A stretch of 26,738 bases of DNA from Tubiluchus corallicola (Eukaryota; Priapulida; Priapulimorpha; Priapulimorphida; Tubiluchidae), in assembly GCA_030141605.1 (NCBI GenBank), contig JAQGDQ010001752.1, positions 1 through 26,738 on the forward strand, written 5' to 3'. Shown piece by piece: positions 9,363 through 18,777 of this stretch (within the stretch, counting starts at the first letter, position 1; each line of letters begins with the position of its first letter). The notes under the pieces were generated by a model that did no database searches, was not told the DNA's origin, and saw only the letters and a program-made list of their open reading frames with translations. The position numbers and the translations under genes were made by a program.

Positions 9363-9445
9363 AGTGACAATGTTGAGCCCAAAACCGGATTCGAACCAGC
9401 TGACTTTGGATTTCAGTTCCAACCCAATGACTCAAAGTAACCAAT
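9363..9445 (-). ncRNA. tRNA-like sequence, probable SINE head or decayed tRNA, with T-run terminator
   Basis: On the minus strand, TTGGA-ACTGAAA-TCCAA (9406-9422) forms an anticodon-type arm with a 7-nt loop (TGA in the anticodon place, but C instead of T at position 33). GGTTCGAATCC (9387-9397) is a perfect RNA polymerase III B-box, with flanking bases able to pair as a T stem. A T7 run follows at 9363-9357, the usual pol III terminator. The acceptor stem does not pair and the A-box is weak, so this is not a functional tRNA. It lies between exon 5 and exon 6, same strand as the gene. Confidence 0.5.
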
Positions 9446-9464
9446 CAATCCCTCTGACAATGGT

Positions 9465-9579
9465 TGTTATTATCATTATCATTAACATTATCATTATCAT
9501 TATCATTACCATTATTATCATCATCATTATTACCATTATTACTGCTGCTGCTGTTACTACTACTACTACGACTACTACG

Positions 9580-9618
<39 letters not shown>

Positions 9619-9664
9619 GCTACTACTGCTACTACTACTACTACTACTACTACTGCTACTACTG

Positions 9665-9720
<56 letters not shown>

Positions 9721-9772
9721 GCTACTACTACTACTGCTACTGCTACTACTGCTACTACTACTACTACTACTG

Positions 9773-9807
<35 letters not shown>

Positions 9808-9820
9808 GCTACTACTACTG

Positions 9821-9861
<41 letters not shown>

Positions 9862-9904
9862 GCTACTACTACTACTGCTACTACTACTACTGCTACTACT
9901 ACTG

Positions 9905-9954
<50 letters not shown>

Positions 9955-10000
9955 GCTACTGCTACTGCTACTACTACTACTACTACTGCTACTGCTACTG

Positions 10001-10065
<65 letters not shown>

Positions 10066-10069
10066 GCTG

Positions 10070-10113
<44 letters not shown>

Positions 10114-10205
10114 GCTACTACTACTGCTACTACTACTACTACTACTACTACTACTCTACTACTGCGACTACTACTACTCTACTACTGCAACTACTGCTAC
10201 TACTG

Positions 10206-10276
<71 letters not shown>

Positions 10277-10356
10277 GCTACTACTACTACTACTACTACT
10301 CTACTACTGCGACTACTACTACTCTAGTACTGCAACTACTGCTACTACTGCTACAA
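9465..10356. repeat. Long ACT trinucleotide array preceded by an ATT/ATC stretch
   Basis: 9465-9540 is ATT/ATC-rich. From about 9541 to 10356, (ACT)n is interspersed with GCT and occasional GCG/GCA triplets. A longer unit containing CTCTACTACTGCGACTAC occurs near 10154 and again near 10300, showing that blocks of the array were themselves duplicated. Poly-Thr, poly-Leu and Tyr open frames are artefacts. It fills most of intron 5. Confidence 0.97.
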
Positions 10357-10622
10357 TTTTGTTTTTACAAAATACGCTTTCATATAATTGCATCGAGTAA
10401 GTATAAGTACATAGGTAAAAAATTATAAAATTCGTGGCCGGGTGTGAAAAATTTCACCCGGGCGATTAGACACAAACAGAAGTGTTTTCATCGCCGGCCT
10501 AGTGTTGTTACTTTGTTTACATAATAACATAGTATGCAATAGTATGTAAACGTTTGATATGAACAGAAGTGCGTCGCAGAAGAGTGACATGCCACGCAAA
10601 CTAACAAACCACAAACACTTAC

Positions 10623-10802
10623 CGAAATTCTCAAATAAATTAGTAGGAACGACTTCAGTTGTAGAAAAACCACTCTCGGACACGGTCGGTTCCTGATCGG
10701 GAGTGGTTGCCACGGTTACCGAACCGGCATCCTCTTCTCTCACTTCGCCAGTCCCATTTGCAGATTCGTCGTCGTTGTCGCCAGCAGCGTCGTGGTCATC
10801 AT
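10623..10802 (-). CDS. Zinc-finger gene exon 5: acidic linker
   Basis: A 180-nt exon with acceptor TTTGGATGTGCAG and strong donor TTTCG|GTAAGTG. It enters with 2 nt, completing an Asp codon with exon 4, and leaves with 1 nt, completing an Ala codon with exon 6. It starts with a very acidic stretch (DDHDAAGDNDDES) and continues through a Thr/Pro/Glu-rich part to VVPTNLFENF. No known domain is recognised; it looks like an acidic, possibly activation-type or disordered, region. The acceptor's tract is only moderately pyrimidine-rich. Support comes mainly from phase agreement on both sides and from the coding-like GC content relative to the flanks. Confidence 0.76.
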
Positions 10803-11020
10803 CTGCACATCCAAATTTGAAGTGTGAGAATTAACGAGCTTTCAAAAATTCAACGACATTGTTTAAAGGAAAACCGGATGATTGTTTAGACTCAATCTCA
10901 TTTTAATTAACTGTCCAAAATGTAGATTTTCTTGCCTACAAAAGTTAACAATTGTTTTTTATATTTGAATAATTAGCTTAGAAAGTTAATTAACGGCAAC
11001 TGAAAACAGCTATTGCTTAC

Positions 11021-11282
11021 GTCAGAAACTAACCACAGTTTGTCCAATGGCAGGCGTCTTCCCTTGCGCGTCAAGCACATTTGCGTAAGTGTTACTGCTT
11101 AAACGCGTGATGTCACCGGAAAATGGGCTCTACATCATATGACGTCAGAAACTAACCACAGTTTGTCCAATGGCAAGCATCTTCCCTTGCGCGTCAAGCA
11201 CGTTTGCATAAGTGTTACTGCTTAAACGCGTGATGTCACCGGAAAATGGGCTCTACATCATATGACGTCAGAAACTAACAAT
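11021..11282. repeat. 123-bp tandem duplication carrying CRE-like palindromes
   Basis: Two full units (11021-11143, 11144-11266) and the first 16 bp of a third, with few differences. The junctions carry TGACGTCA at 11140-11147 and 11263-11270, the CREB/ATF site consensus; the first unit is preceded by TTACGTCA at 11017. Each unit also holds AACGCGTGATGTCACC. It lies in intron 4. A regulatory role is inference from the motif alone. Confidence 0.9.
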
Positions 11283-11629
11283 GCAGTTTATGATCATGGT
11301 TATCACGGTACAGACCTCTATTTGTTTGACATCAAAAGTTGTGATGATGATGACAATAACGTTACGACTCAATGGTTCAAAGAGTGCCACGCGTACGACC
11401 TGTTCCTTTCCTCACCGGTCCCCGCTTTCCTCAACCAGCCCCGTTTCGAAAAAAACCTTTTCACAGTTCCGGCGATTGATGATGATCGTGAAAAGGTCAA
11501 AGGTGCCAAACAACGCATTTGTGTACATTGACAACGCCTCACACTCAAGCTGTTGTAATAGTAACAGTTTTTACAGCTAGCTAGATACTTACCTAGTTCA
11601 TTTTTTCTTGTTGCTAAGCAAGATCCTGC
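11283..11629. other. Intronic stretch with a plus-strand open frame of doubtful meaning
   Basis: An open frame of 89 codons (11262-11531, plus) begins inside the tandem duplication. Its composition is mixed and not obviously repetitive, but it is antisense to the gene, has no recognised motif and I see no convincing splice or promoter context. Confidence 0.3.
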
Positions 11630-11630
11630 T

Positions 11631-11837
11631 AGTAAATCACTCTATGCACAGATTAATGCATAATTAAAATAAAGTCTTTCTAAAACAGCACAAGTTACTC
11701 AACTGATGCGACAGACGACTTTGCTCTACCCACACGTAAATCACTCTATGCACAGACTGATGCATAATTAAGTAAAGTCCACATAAAACAACTTAATTTA
11801 CTGAACTGATGTGGCAGACAGCTTTACACAATCGTCC
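11631..11837. repeat. Diverged ~106-bp direct duplication
   Basis: GTAAATCACTCTATGCACAG begins at about 11631 and again at about 11737. Both copies continue through TGCATAATTAA and GACAGACGACTTT/GGCAGACAGCTTT. They are moderately diverged and intronic. Confidence 0.82.
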
Positions 11838-11991
11838 GGTTTTCTTTTAGCGTAAGTAACATAACGTCGTTAACGTTACCCTTGTGTTTAATTCTAACTT
11901 AACAGTTGATCTGACAATTAATCTGAACTTTAGAACGAAATCTAAATTCTTAAAGCAACGACATGAGCACACGAGTGAGACAGTTTGTTAC

Positions 11992-12139
11992 CGCTAACGA
12001 AACAGACGCTGGGCATTCCTTCGGATTCTTCGTCATCTTCGGTAGGTCTGCCCTTTTCTTTCTTCTCTTTCTCTAACATGTTTTCCTCCTCCTGTACGGG
12101 CGCAGGTGACTTCTCGCGCGAGGGTAAAGGACGCGCAGT
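11992..12139 (-). CDS. Zinc-finger gene exon 4: charged linker
   Basis: A 148-nt exon with acceptor TTTATGTGATTTTCAG and donor TTAGCG|GTAACA (weak at +5). It enters in phase 0, matching the phase-0 exit of exon 3, and leaves with 1 nt. The encoded 49 residues include TARPLPSREKSPAPVQEEE and a Lys/Glu-rich segment (MLEKEKKEKGRP), then an acidic TEDDEESEG stretch. This is typical of disordered linkers in nuclear regulators; no domain is seen. Reading on past the donor gives an open frame to a stop at about 11942, so intron retention would truncate the protein before the good fingers. Confidence 0.74.
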
Positions 12140-12257
12140 CTGAAAATCACATAAAGAACGTTCACATTCAAACACGGCAGCAGAGATTTCTGACTCAGAT
12201 ATTATAAAGAAGTTCTAAAGTGAATTGCTAAGACACTAGAATACAGGTAGAATTCTT

Positions 12258-12292
12258 CCCCCCTCTCTCTCTCTGTCTCTCCCTCCCTCTCC

Positions 12293-12377
<85 letters not shown>

Positions 12378-12407
12378 TCCCTCTCTCTCTGCCTCCCTCT
12401 CTCTCCC

Positions 12408-12449
<42 letters not shown>

Positions 12450-12578
12450 TCTCTCTCTCTCTCGCTCTCTCTCCCTCTCCCGCTCCCTCTCCCTCTCTCT
12501 CTCTCTCTCTCTTTCTCTCTCCCCTCTCTCTCTCTCTCTCCCTCCCTCTCTCTCTCTCTCTCACTCTCTCTCTCTCAT
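12258..12578. repeat. CT dinucleotide array flanked by ~45-bp direct repeats
   Basis: About 320 bp of (CT)n with CCCT variants. The flanks are related: the segment ending ACAGGTAGAATTC at 12211-12254 resembles 12586-12630 (both contain GAATTGCTAAGACAC or GTAATTGCTAAGACAC). In sense orientation it is a long (GA)n run ending about 120 bp upstream of the exon 4 acceptor. RERERE and similar frames are spurious. Confidence 0.96.
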
Positions 12579-12634
12579 CTATGAAGAATTTCTGAAGGTA
12601 ATTGCTAAGACACGTGAATACAGGTAGAATTCAA

Positions 12635-13030
12635 GTAGAATACAGGTGAGCTTTATTTACATAAATCATTAATAACACTATACATTGCTCTCTCTCAGTT
12701 TAAGTCACATGCTTACTCAGTGATCTCTGAAAGCCAAACTGCCCAGGTAAGTTTTTTCCATGAAGCAAGGAAGCCAGCAATTCAATGAAGGTAAATGTTA
12801 TGCAGACTAGTTCAAGGTGAAAGTTTAGACTGTATATAAAGAAATAGACTTATTTTATAGCTGAAATTAATTGTGTGGGATTTTCAATGTTTTAACAAGA
12901 GAATGTAATAATATGACTAAAGATCATAATAATCATAAGAACTAATAATTAATAAAAATAAGATAAAGAAATTGTGAGCTTCATGACAGATATTAAAATG
13001 TACATATTCTCTTTTTAACTCAGAAAATGG
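12635..13030. other. Intronic stretch without recognised features
   Basis: AT-rich DNA between the CT array and the CA array. No exon, RNA gene or repeat structure recognised. Confidence 0.45.
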
Positions 13031-13035
13031 GTGTT

Positions 13036-13566
13036 ACGCACACGCACGCACACACACCTGCACACACTAACACGCACACACACATGCGCACACACATGCC
13101 TGCTCATGCACCCATACACGCACACACACACATATGCCTGCACATGCACACACACATGCCTGCACATGCACCCATGCACGCACACACACACATATGCCTG
13201 CACATGCACCCATGCACACACACACACACATACACGCCTGCACACGCATGCATGCACACACACATGCCTGCTCATGCACCCATGCACACACACACATGCC
13301 TGCACACGCACACACACACAAACACACACATGCCTGCACATGTATGCATGCACGCACACATGCACACACACACACATGCCTGCTCATGCACCCATGCACA
13401 CACGTAGACACACACACACACACACACATGCCTGCACATGTATGCATGCATGCACACACACACACACACACACATGCCTGCTCATGCACCCATGCACACA
13501 CGTAGACACACACACACACACACACACATGCCTGCACATGCATCCATGCACACACGCACACACAAA
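13036..13566. repeat. CA-rich compound minisatellite
   Basis: About 530 bp of CACA runs broken by recurring CATGCCTGCACATGCACC and CATGCCTGCTCATGCACC blocks; a longer unit with ACACGTAGACACAC occurs twice near 13400 and 13500. Almost pure alternating purine-pyrimidine, hence able in principle to adopt Z-DNA. The THTH and CVCV frames are repeat artefacts. Confidence 0.97.
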
Positions 13567-13676
13567 CTGTATTGGACAGTTAATTTTGTCAGTTTCATTA
13601 TTCGATACTGGTGTAGCTTTCTTGCTGATACAAACAGAACTTGTCTATCCGTTTTGCATCACAAATGCAATCTATC

Positions 13677-13800
13677 CAGGGTTCCCACAGAATTTTAAAA
13701 GAAATTTCCCAGACTTTTCCCTGACCAAATACTGGTTTTCCATGACTAAGATAAGCAGAAATTACATTGCCAGTATACATGTTCAAACACCCAGCAATAG
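13677..13800. mobile_element. Fragment of the CAGGGTTCCCACAG repeat family
   Basis: The first ~120 bp match the element at 6437 (CCTGACCAAA, CATGACTAAGATAAGCAGAA), after which the similarity stops. It is a 5'-only fragment within intron 3. Confidence 0.6.
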
Positions 13801-14012
13801 CAGCAATCTTTTTTGAGCATTTTGGACATTTTTTGGCCATGAATGTTTTCTAGCTTGTGTATCGTCTTTTTTAGATTTTAGACAACAGAGGACACTACCG
13901 CTTTTTGTTTTCAAAGCCAGATTCCTTAATTGCTAGGTAGAGTCTCGTCATACAGGCCAGTCGGAATAGCATTTTCAAGACGGTAGTCTCGTCATACAGG
14001 CAGTGAAGTGGT

Positions 14013-14849
14013 TAAATATTCCTGAATTCAGCTTTTAGAATTTTGCACAAACTTTGATTTCAACTGATTTAAAATATTCCTGAATTCAGCTTTTAGAATT
14101 TTGCACAAACTTTGATTTCAACCGATTTAAAATATTCCTGAATTCAGCTTTTAGAATTTTGCGCAAACTTTGATTTCAACCGATTTTAAATATTCCTGAA
14201 TTCAGCTTTTAGAATTTTGCACAAACTTTGATTTCAACCGATTTTAAATATTCCTGAATTCAACTTTTAGAATTTTGCACAAACTTTGATTTCAACCGAT
14301 TTTAAATATTCCTGAATTCAGCTTTTAGAATTTTGCACAAACTTTGATTTCAACCGATTTTAAATATTCCTGAATTCAGCTTTTAGAATTTTGCACAAAC
14401 TTTGATTTCAACCGATTTTAAACATTCCTGAATTCATTTTTTTTGTTTGTTTAACCGATTTTAAATATTCCTGAATTCAGCTTTTAGAATTTTGCACAAA
14501 CTTTGATTTCAACCGATTTTAAATATTCCTGAATTCAGCTTTTAGAATTTTGCACAAACTTTGATTTCAACCGATTTTAAATATTCCTGAATTCAGCTTT
14601 TAGAATTTTGCACAAACTTTGATTTCAACTGATTTTAAATATTCCTGAATTCAGCTTTTAGAATTTTGCACAAACTTTGATTTCAACTGATTTTAAATAC
14701 TCGTGAATTCAGCTTTTAGAATTTTGCACAAACTTTGATTTCAACTGATTTTAAATATTCCTGAATTCAGCTTTTAGAATTTTGCACAAACTTTGATTTC
14801 AACTGATTTTAAATACTCGTGAATTCAGCTTTTAGAATTTTGCACAAAG
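14013..14849. repeat. 58-bp satellite, about 14-15 units, each with an EcoRI site
   Basis: The unit reads CCTGAATTCAGCTTTTAGAA and continues through TTGATTTCAACCGATTTTAA, with a period of 58 bp (14021, 14079, 14137, 14195 and so on). Copies are highly similar; one at about 14423-14455 is replaced internally by a T-rich stretch, and two near 14699 and 14815 carry the variant ACTCGTGAATTC. The array lies in intron 3 and ends about 115 bp from the exon 3 donor. Confidence 0.97.
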
Positions 14850-14963
14850 CTTTGGAAATTTTGAATCAAATTCCTCCCTCCCTACTGATATCTTTTGAAC
14901 TCATGAGGTCAGAGAGAAACAAATTTCGGCCGGCCTTAGGTCTCCGAAGCGGAAGATGCTTAC

Positions 14964-15100
14964 CTTTGCGGTCCTTCGAGGCTGAGATCTTGGAGGGGCT
15001 CCGGAGCAGATGATAATGCCGGACGAATGACGCATCCCGGGGATGTTTGGGAGGTTTGAACACAAATGAGCCTTCTTCTCATCCAAATTGAACAATTTCA
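14964..15100 (-). CDS. Zinc-finger gene exon 3: second half of a degenerate finger
   Basis: A 137-nt exon with acceptor TTTTTTGTTATAG and donor GCAAAG|GTAAGC. It enters with 2 nt, which complete a Val codon, and leaves in phase 0. Joined to exon 2 it reads CRYCEVKLFNLDEKKAHLC: a C-X2-C pair, 12 residues, then H88, the spacing of a C2H2 finger. The fourth ligand is not in the usual place (C90 follows H88 directly after one residue), so the finger is degenerate or of another zinc class. The rest is Pro/Ser/Arg-rich and probably unstructured. An alternative open frame (FKPPKHPRDA...) crosses the same DNA but would break frame with both neighbours, so I chose the frame that joins. Confidence 0.72.
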
Positions 15101-15140
15101 CTATAACAAAAAATAACAATAAAAAATACATCAATTTAAG

Positions 15141-15340
15141 CGATGAGAATGACAAATTGCAAAAAAACTCTGAAACAGGCCGGGGGGGGGCCACCTAGCA
15201 CCCCATCGGGTTCAAGGGAAGCCCCCTTGGAGCCAGCAACAATTTTGTGACCGTAGAGAACCTCTAAGTGGACTTAAAATATCAATTACCTTGTTTCGTG
15301 CATAATTTAAAATACCCAACTATCAAGGATACATGATACC
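15141..15340. repeat. Dispersed ~200-bp repeat, copy 1 (copy 2 at 25227-25449)
   Basis: Starts CGATGAGAATGACAAATTGC, has a GC-rich core (ACAGGCCGGGGG, GGAGCCAGCAACAA) and ends near ATCAAGGATACATGATAC. A second copy at 25227 has the same order. Both start shortly upstream, in the transcript sense, of an exon acceptor (about 40 bp here, about 80 bp there). No terminal repeats or tail identified, so the class is open. Confidence 0.88.
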
Positions 15341-15610
15341 TAATTGTCTCAAAAACGCCTAAGTACTGGCCGCTCCTATGCAAAAGTATATAAAAACTGT
15401 CTGCAATTGACTCAAATAACTCCGCACAATTGATTCTATATTTTTATACATAGAGATATACACGTGGTTACACTGATGTACGTGATGTAAACAAAGTGAC
15501 GGCCTGCCAACTAGCGGTCAGCTTGTGAAATAATGTACTGGGTCCGTAAAAATTTTTTCAACGAATTTACACGATTTACAAAAATGGCACTACTGGTCTT
15601 CCAAAAACTC
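15341..15610. repeat. Dispersed repeat related to 8154-8600 and 25805-25875
   Basis: TAATTGTCTCAAAAACG through ACTCCGCACAATTGATTC matches 8154-8260, and GTAAACAAAGTGACGGCC matches 8548-8565; the TATG array separates the two parts there. The last part (CACGATTTACAAAAATGGCA) matches 25840-25860. A weaker piece is at 17837-17902. This copy lacks the microsatellite, so it shows the ancestral arrangement. Confidence 0.82.
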
Positions 15611-16093
15611 GGAATTCCGCGTATCTGCAGAAAATTCTCATCCCTGCAATTTCCTGCAAAATGGAAAATATGTGCTTGCATAGCAAAATCGTCCATACAA
15701 TTGGCAATTAAGCTTTTCTAGTTATTCACATATCGTGAATCTCCATTTCATGAGGATCATTTTGATACCAAGCTCATCACTCTGTGTTATTTCTAAGCTG
15801 AGATAATCCACGTTGAAGTCGAGGTGCAGGCTGCACACTGAAAAACATAATCTTGAGAAAATCACTGTTAAGGTCAACCATTGTTTTTCGTCGCATCTCT
15901 ACAAAACACTTAGCAACCGCGTAAATGTTACTACGGACTTCGCAAGAGCACGCTTAAGTTATGTTTAAATCCAGTAGATGGTTCTGCCTGACGAAGACAT
16001 GGGTTTGGCAACAGAAAAAAACCCGAAGCGAAATGACATCATCCGCAAGCTACAATCGGAGTTTGAAAACACGAGTTTTTTACAATTGCAATA
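15611..16093. other. Intronic stretch without recognised features
   Basis: Between the dispersed repeat and a Tigger-like terminus. Mixed AT-rich sequence; no fitting exon and no tandem structure seen. Confidence 0.45.
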
Positions 16094-16339
16094 CAGTGGT
16101 CACGTCTTAGACTCACTTTGGGACCGACGTGTTTTGATCCAATTAACCGATTGAACCTATTAACCAATGGGTGTAGTATTACTGCTATAGAAGTATGAGT
16201 CGTCAACTTACTATGCACTGCAAAGACTTTCTAATGAATTTTAGAAACGAAGTAATGCCTAAATTCCTTTGTGCAGTTAAAAATTAGAAAAAAAATAATT
16301 TAAAATATTAATTTATATAAGTGAATTAGCAACAAATTA

Positions 16340-17409
16340 AAAAGCAGCTGGAACATCAGCATCCTCTTCCTCACCATGGAAACGTTTGTACACGATGTTT
16401 TCACCAGCATCCTTTTCCTCACCACGGGAACGTTTGTACACGATGTTTTCATCAGCATCCTTCTCCTCACCATGGGAACGTTTGTACACGATGTTTTCAT
16501 CAGCATCCTTCTCCTCACCATGGGAACGTTTGTACACGATGTTTTCACCAGCATCCTCTTCCTCACCATGGAAACGTTTGTACACGATGTTTTCACCAGC
16601 ATCGTTTTCCTCACCATGGAAACGTTTGTACACGATGTTTTCACCAGCATCCTTCTCCTCACCATGGAAACGTTTGTACACGATGTTTTCACCAGCATCC
16701 TTCTCCTCACCATGGGAACGTTTGTACACGATGTTTTCACCAGCATCCTCTTCCTCACCATGGAAACGTTTGTACACGATGTTTTCACCAGCATCGTTTT
16801 CCTCACCATGGAAACGTTTGTACACGTGTTTTCACCAGCATCCTTCTCCTCACCATGGAAACGTTTGTACACGATGTTTTCACCAGCATCCTTCTCCTCA
16901 CCATGGAAACGTTTGTACACGATGTTTTCACCAGCATCCTTCTCCTCACCATGGGAACGTTTGTACACAATGTTTTCATCAGCATCCTTCTCCTCACCAT
17001 GGGAACGTTTGTACACGATGTTTTCACGCTTTCTCCATCGCTGAAACCACCCGTCTGTTGCAACAAAATCTTCTTTTCCCATTTTCTTTGCCAAATCTTC
17101 TGCTTTCTGTCGCATTAAAGGAGCGTTCATCACTCGAGCATCTTTTTCTCTTGCGTTTGTAAACCACACTTTCAAAGCTGACTCCACGTCACGGTCTTTT
17201 CCGGTACGTCGCCTCTTAGATGCTAGCTTCTCATTTTGGCTTGCCGACTGCTCAATTTCAGATCGTTTTTTCAACATTCTGCCGAGAGTACTTTGGGAAA
17301 TTTTCAACAGCGCTGCTGCACACCTCTGCCCCATCTTTGGAAGCTGATCGTACTGCTCTAAAATTTTCAGTTTCTCCTTAACTGTTAGATCCTTACGCTT
17401 ATGCTCCAT
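16340..17409 (-). pseudogene. Truncated Tigger/CENP-B-like transposase: DNA-binding part kept, catalytic domain lost, 16-residue repeat expanded
   Basis: From an ATG at 17409 the frame encodes a psq/CENP-B-type helix-turn-helix (KRKDLTVKEKLKILEQYDQL, ISQSTLGRML; about residues 3-50), a basic patch and a second helical DNA-binding part (about 75-128) ending GWFQRWRKR, as in pogo/Tigger transposases and their domesticated relatives. Next, 16 residues (ENIVYKRSHGEEKDAD and variants) are repeated 14 times over 16355-17025. A one-base loss at 16826/16827, in the fifth unit, shifts the frame; the remaining units are intact in the original frame read from 16825 on. After the last unit only VPAAF and a stop remain. 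No DDE/D catalytic domain is found; family members are usually several hundred residues longer. Antisense is not the issue: it lies on the same strand as the host gene, in its intron 2. Confidence 0.85.
16355..17025 (-). repeat. 48-bp tandem repeat, 14 units, inside the Tigger relic
   Basis: 671 bp equals 14 x 48 minus the single-base deletion. Units differ mainly at a few codons: Ser/Phe after KR, Lys/Glu/Asn after GEE, and Gly/Asp at the end. The sequence repeated is the transposase's own segment just after its DNA-binding domain, so the array arose by amplification within the gene. Confidence 0.97.
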
Positions 17410-18077
17410 TTTTCAAACTTCTTAACTCTATGCTCTTATTTGCTGTACGATGCTTACTCTTGTAAGTCGCAAGGAATACTGGCTGATTACTCTGCCTGCA
17501 TCTTTGCCTAATAACTCATTAAGTCTGAAAGCGTGATTTGCAACTAGAGCATCAAAACGAAACCTCTAGGCAAGTGATTAAATGTTTAGCTTCCTGAAAT
17601 TCTTTGGGTAACGAGGTTAATTGCAGTGGGTGAGCGGGTAACAGATTCAAAGCAACACTGCTACCCTAGCGTATTAACGCATGATAAATGTACCTGTTTA
17701 CAAACAAAACGGTACTTAACATGGTCGTTTCTACATATATAATGCACAAAAGGGAAGTAAAGATGACATAAAAGTAGGAAAGGCTGTTTGGGGACATACA
17801 AATGTCTTATTTTAAGTAGGTGAAGGAAAAATATTGAGTCAATTATGCAGAGTTATTTGAGTCAATTACCGATAATTTTTAAGTACATTTGAATAGAAGT
17901 ACATTTGATTGATTTTCATGATAATTTGATGCTAGAATATAAAAATTCAACATATTTAGTGTTTGTTTTTATAAAGAACAAAAGTTATTATATGACTAAA
18001 TTTTGGTACATTCTACTGTGAAGCATCATAATATAGTTTCAACTCAAGGACGGTTTTGGTTTGCAAGCGCAGATATA
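17410..18077. other. Intronic stretch upstream of the Tigger relic
   Basis: May include the 5' untranslated part of the Tigger element, but no terminus is visible. 17837-17902 is a weak copy of the dispersed repeat at 15341. No fitting exon. Confidence 0.45.
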
Positions 18078-18565
18078 GTCATACCTCGGTTTTCGACCAT
18101 AATTCGTTCCTAAAGTGTTTGAAAACCGATTTGGTTGAGTACCGAATCATTTTTTTCCGTAAGAAATAATGTAAAAGCAAATAATCCGTTCTCAAGCACC
18201 AAATGAACTGTAAAGTATTACTAAAATGAAATATAATAATGCAAAAATGTTTATTCGAACAGTAGATGTGATATTATTGATACGAAAAACATAATAGATT
18301 TACTTAGAAAGAAAAACATAATTATTCCTGTATGGAAAAACCTTACGTGTTTGTAGCAGTGTGATGGCATATGTAAGCAAGAGCAGAAACACGTGCGTGA
18401 CTACTCTCGGGCGTGGTCGGTTACGCTCGGCTCTACTCGGCTCGCCGCGCATGCGTTCATCACATGCTTGGCAGTTGGTCGAGAGTGCAGACAATTTCAA
18501 CTCAAATTTTCTGGTCGAAAACCGATTTGTACGAGTACGGAGACGTTCGAAAACGGACGCATGAC
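18078..18565. mobile_element. Probable MITE with degenerate terminal repeats (GTCATACCTCGGTTTTCGAC type)
   Basis: Left end GTCATACCTCGGTTTTCGAC; the reverse complement of the right end reads GTCATGCGTCCGTTTTCGAA. Inside, GAAAACCGATTTG occurs near both ends. The central part around 18395-18450 is unusually GC-rich. A target duplication is not clear. Short open frames within it are spurious. Confidence 0.62.
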
Positions 18566-18777
18566 GTGTATAACGTTTGAGCCTTTAGAGAACAATCCAT
18601 CAAGATAGATAGTTTTAGACTAGTGAGTTTTCTGTCACAATTTTTCAGTTTGGAAACGAAGTCGCAAGTGTGAACTGCTCTGCGTGTTACTGTCTGCAAG
18701 AAATTGCAAACTTTCTGACAGGCGGTTTCCTTTAATTACGATGATCAGAGCTAGTGTTGTGTACATGTGACAGCATA

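Larger units (their letters stand above)
16094..17409 (-). mobile_element. Decayed Tigger/pogo-type DNA transposon, one end recognisable
   Basis: The left side starts at TA then CAGTGGTCACGTCTTAGACT, with TTGGGACCGACGTG and AATTAACCGATTG further in. CAG termini at TA sites and GGGACC/TTAACCGA subterminal words are familiar from Tigger-type elements. Next to it, on the minus strand, lies a Tigger-type DNA-binding domain gene. I could not find the matching opposite terminus up to 18000, so the far boundary given is only the transposase start codon. The catalytic region is missing. Confidence 0.62.

Noticed and set aside
9363-9445. A functional tRNA-Ser gene
   Set aside because: No acceptor stem, weak A-box, no long variable arm as required for tRNA-Ser, and C at position 33.
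9364-10428. Poly-Thr, poly-Leu and poly-Tyr frames
   Set aside because: Artefacts of the ACT trinucleotide array.
11262-11531. 89-codon plus-strand frame as a gene
   Set aside because: Antisense in an intron, starts in a tandem repeat, no recognised motif; kept only as a doubtful note.
13015-13816. THTHTH and CVCVCV frames
   Set aside because: Artefacts of the CA minisatellite on both strands.
16376-17162. Plus-strand frames METFVHDVFTSILFLT and MFSPASFSSPWKRLYT over the 48-bp array
   Set aside because: Mirror frames of the minus-strand repeat, which continues a recognisable transposase domain; 48 is divisible by three so all frames stay open.
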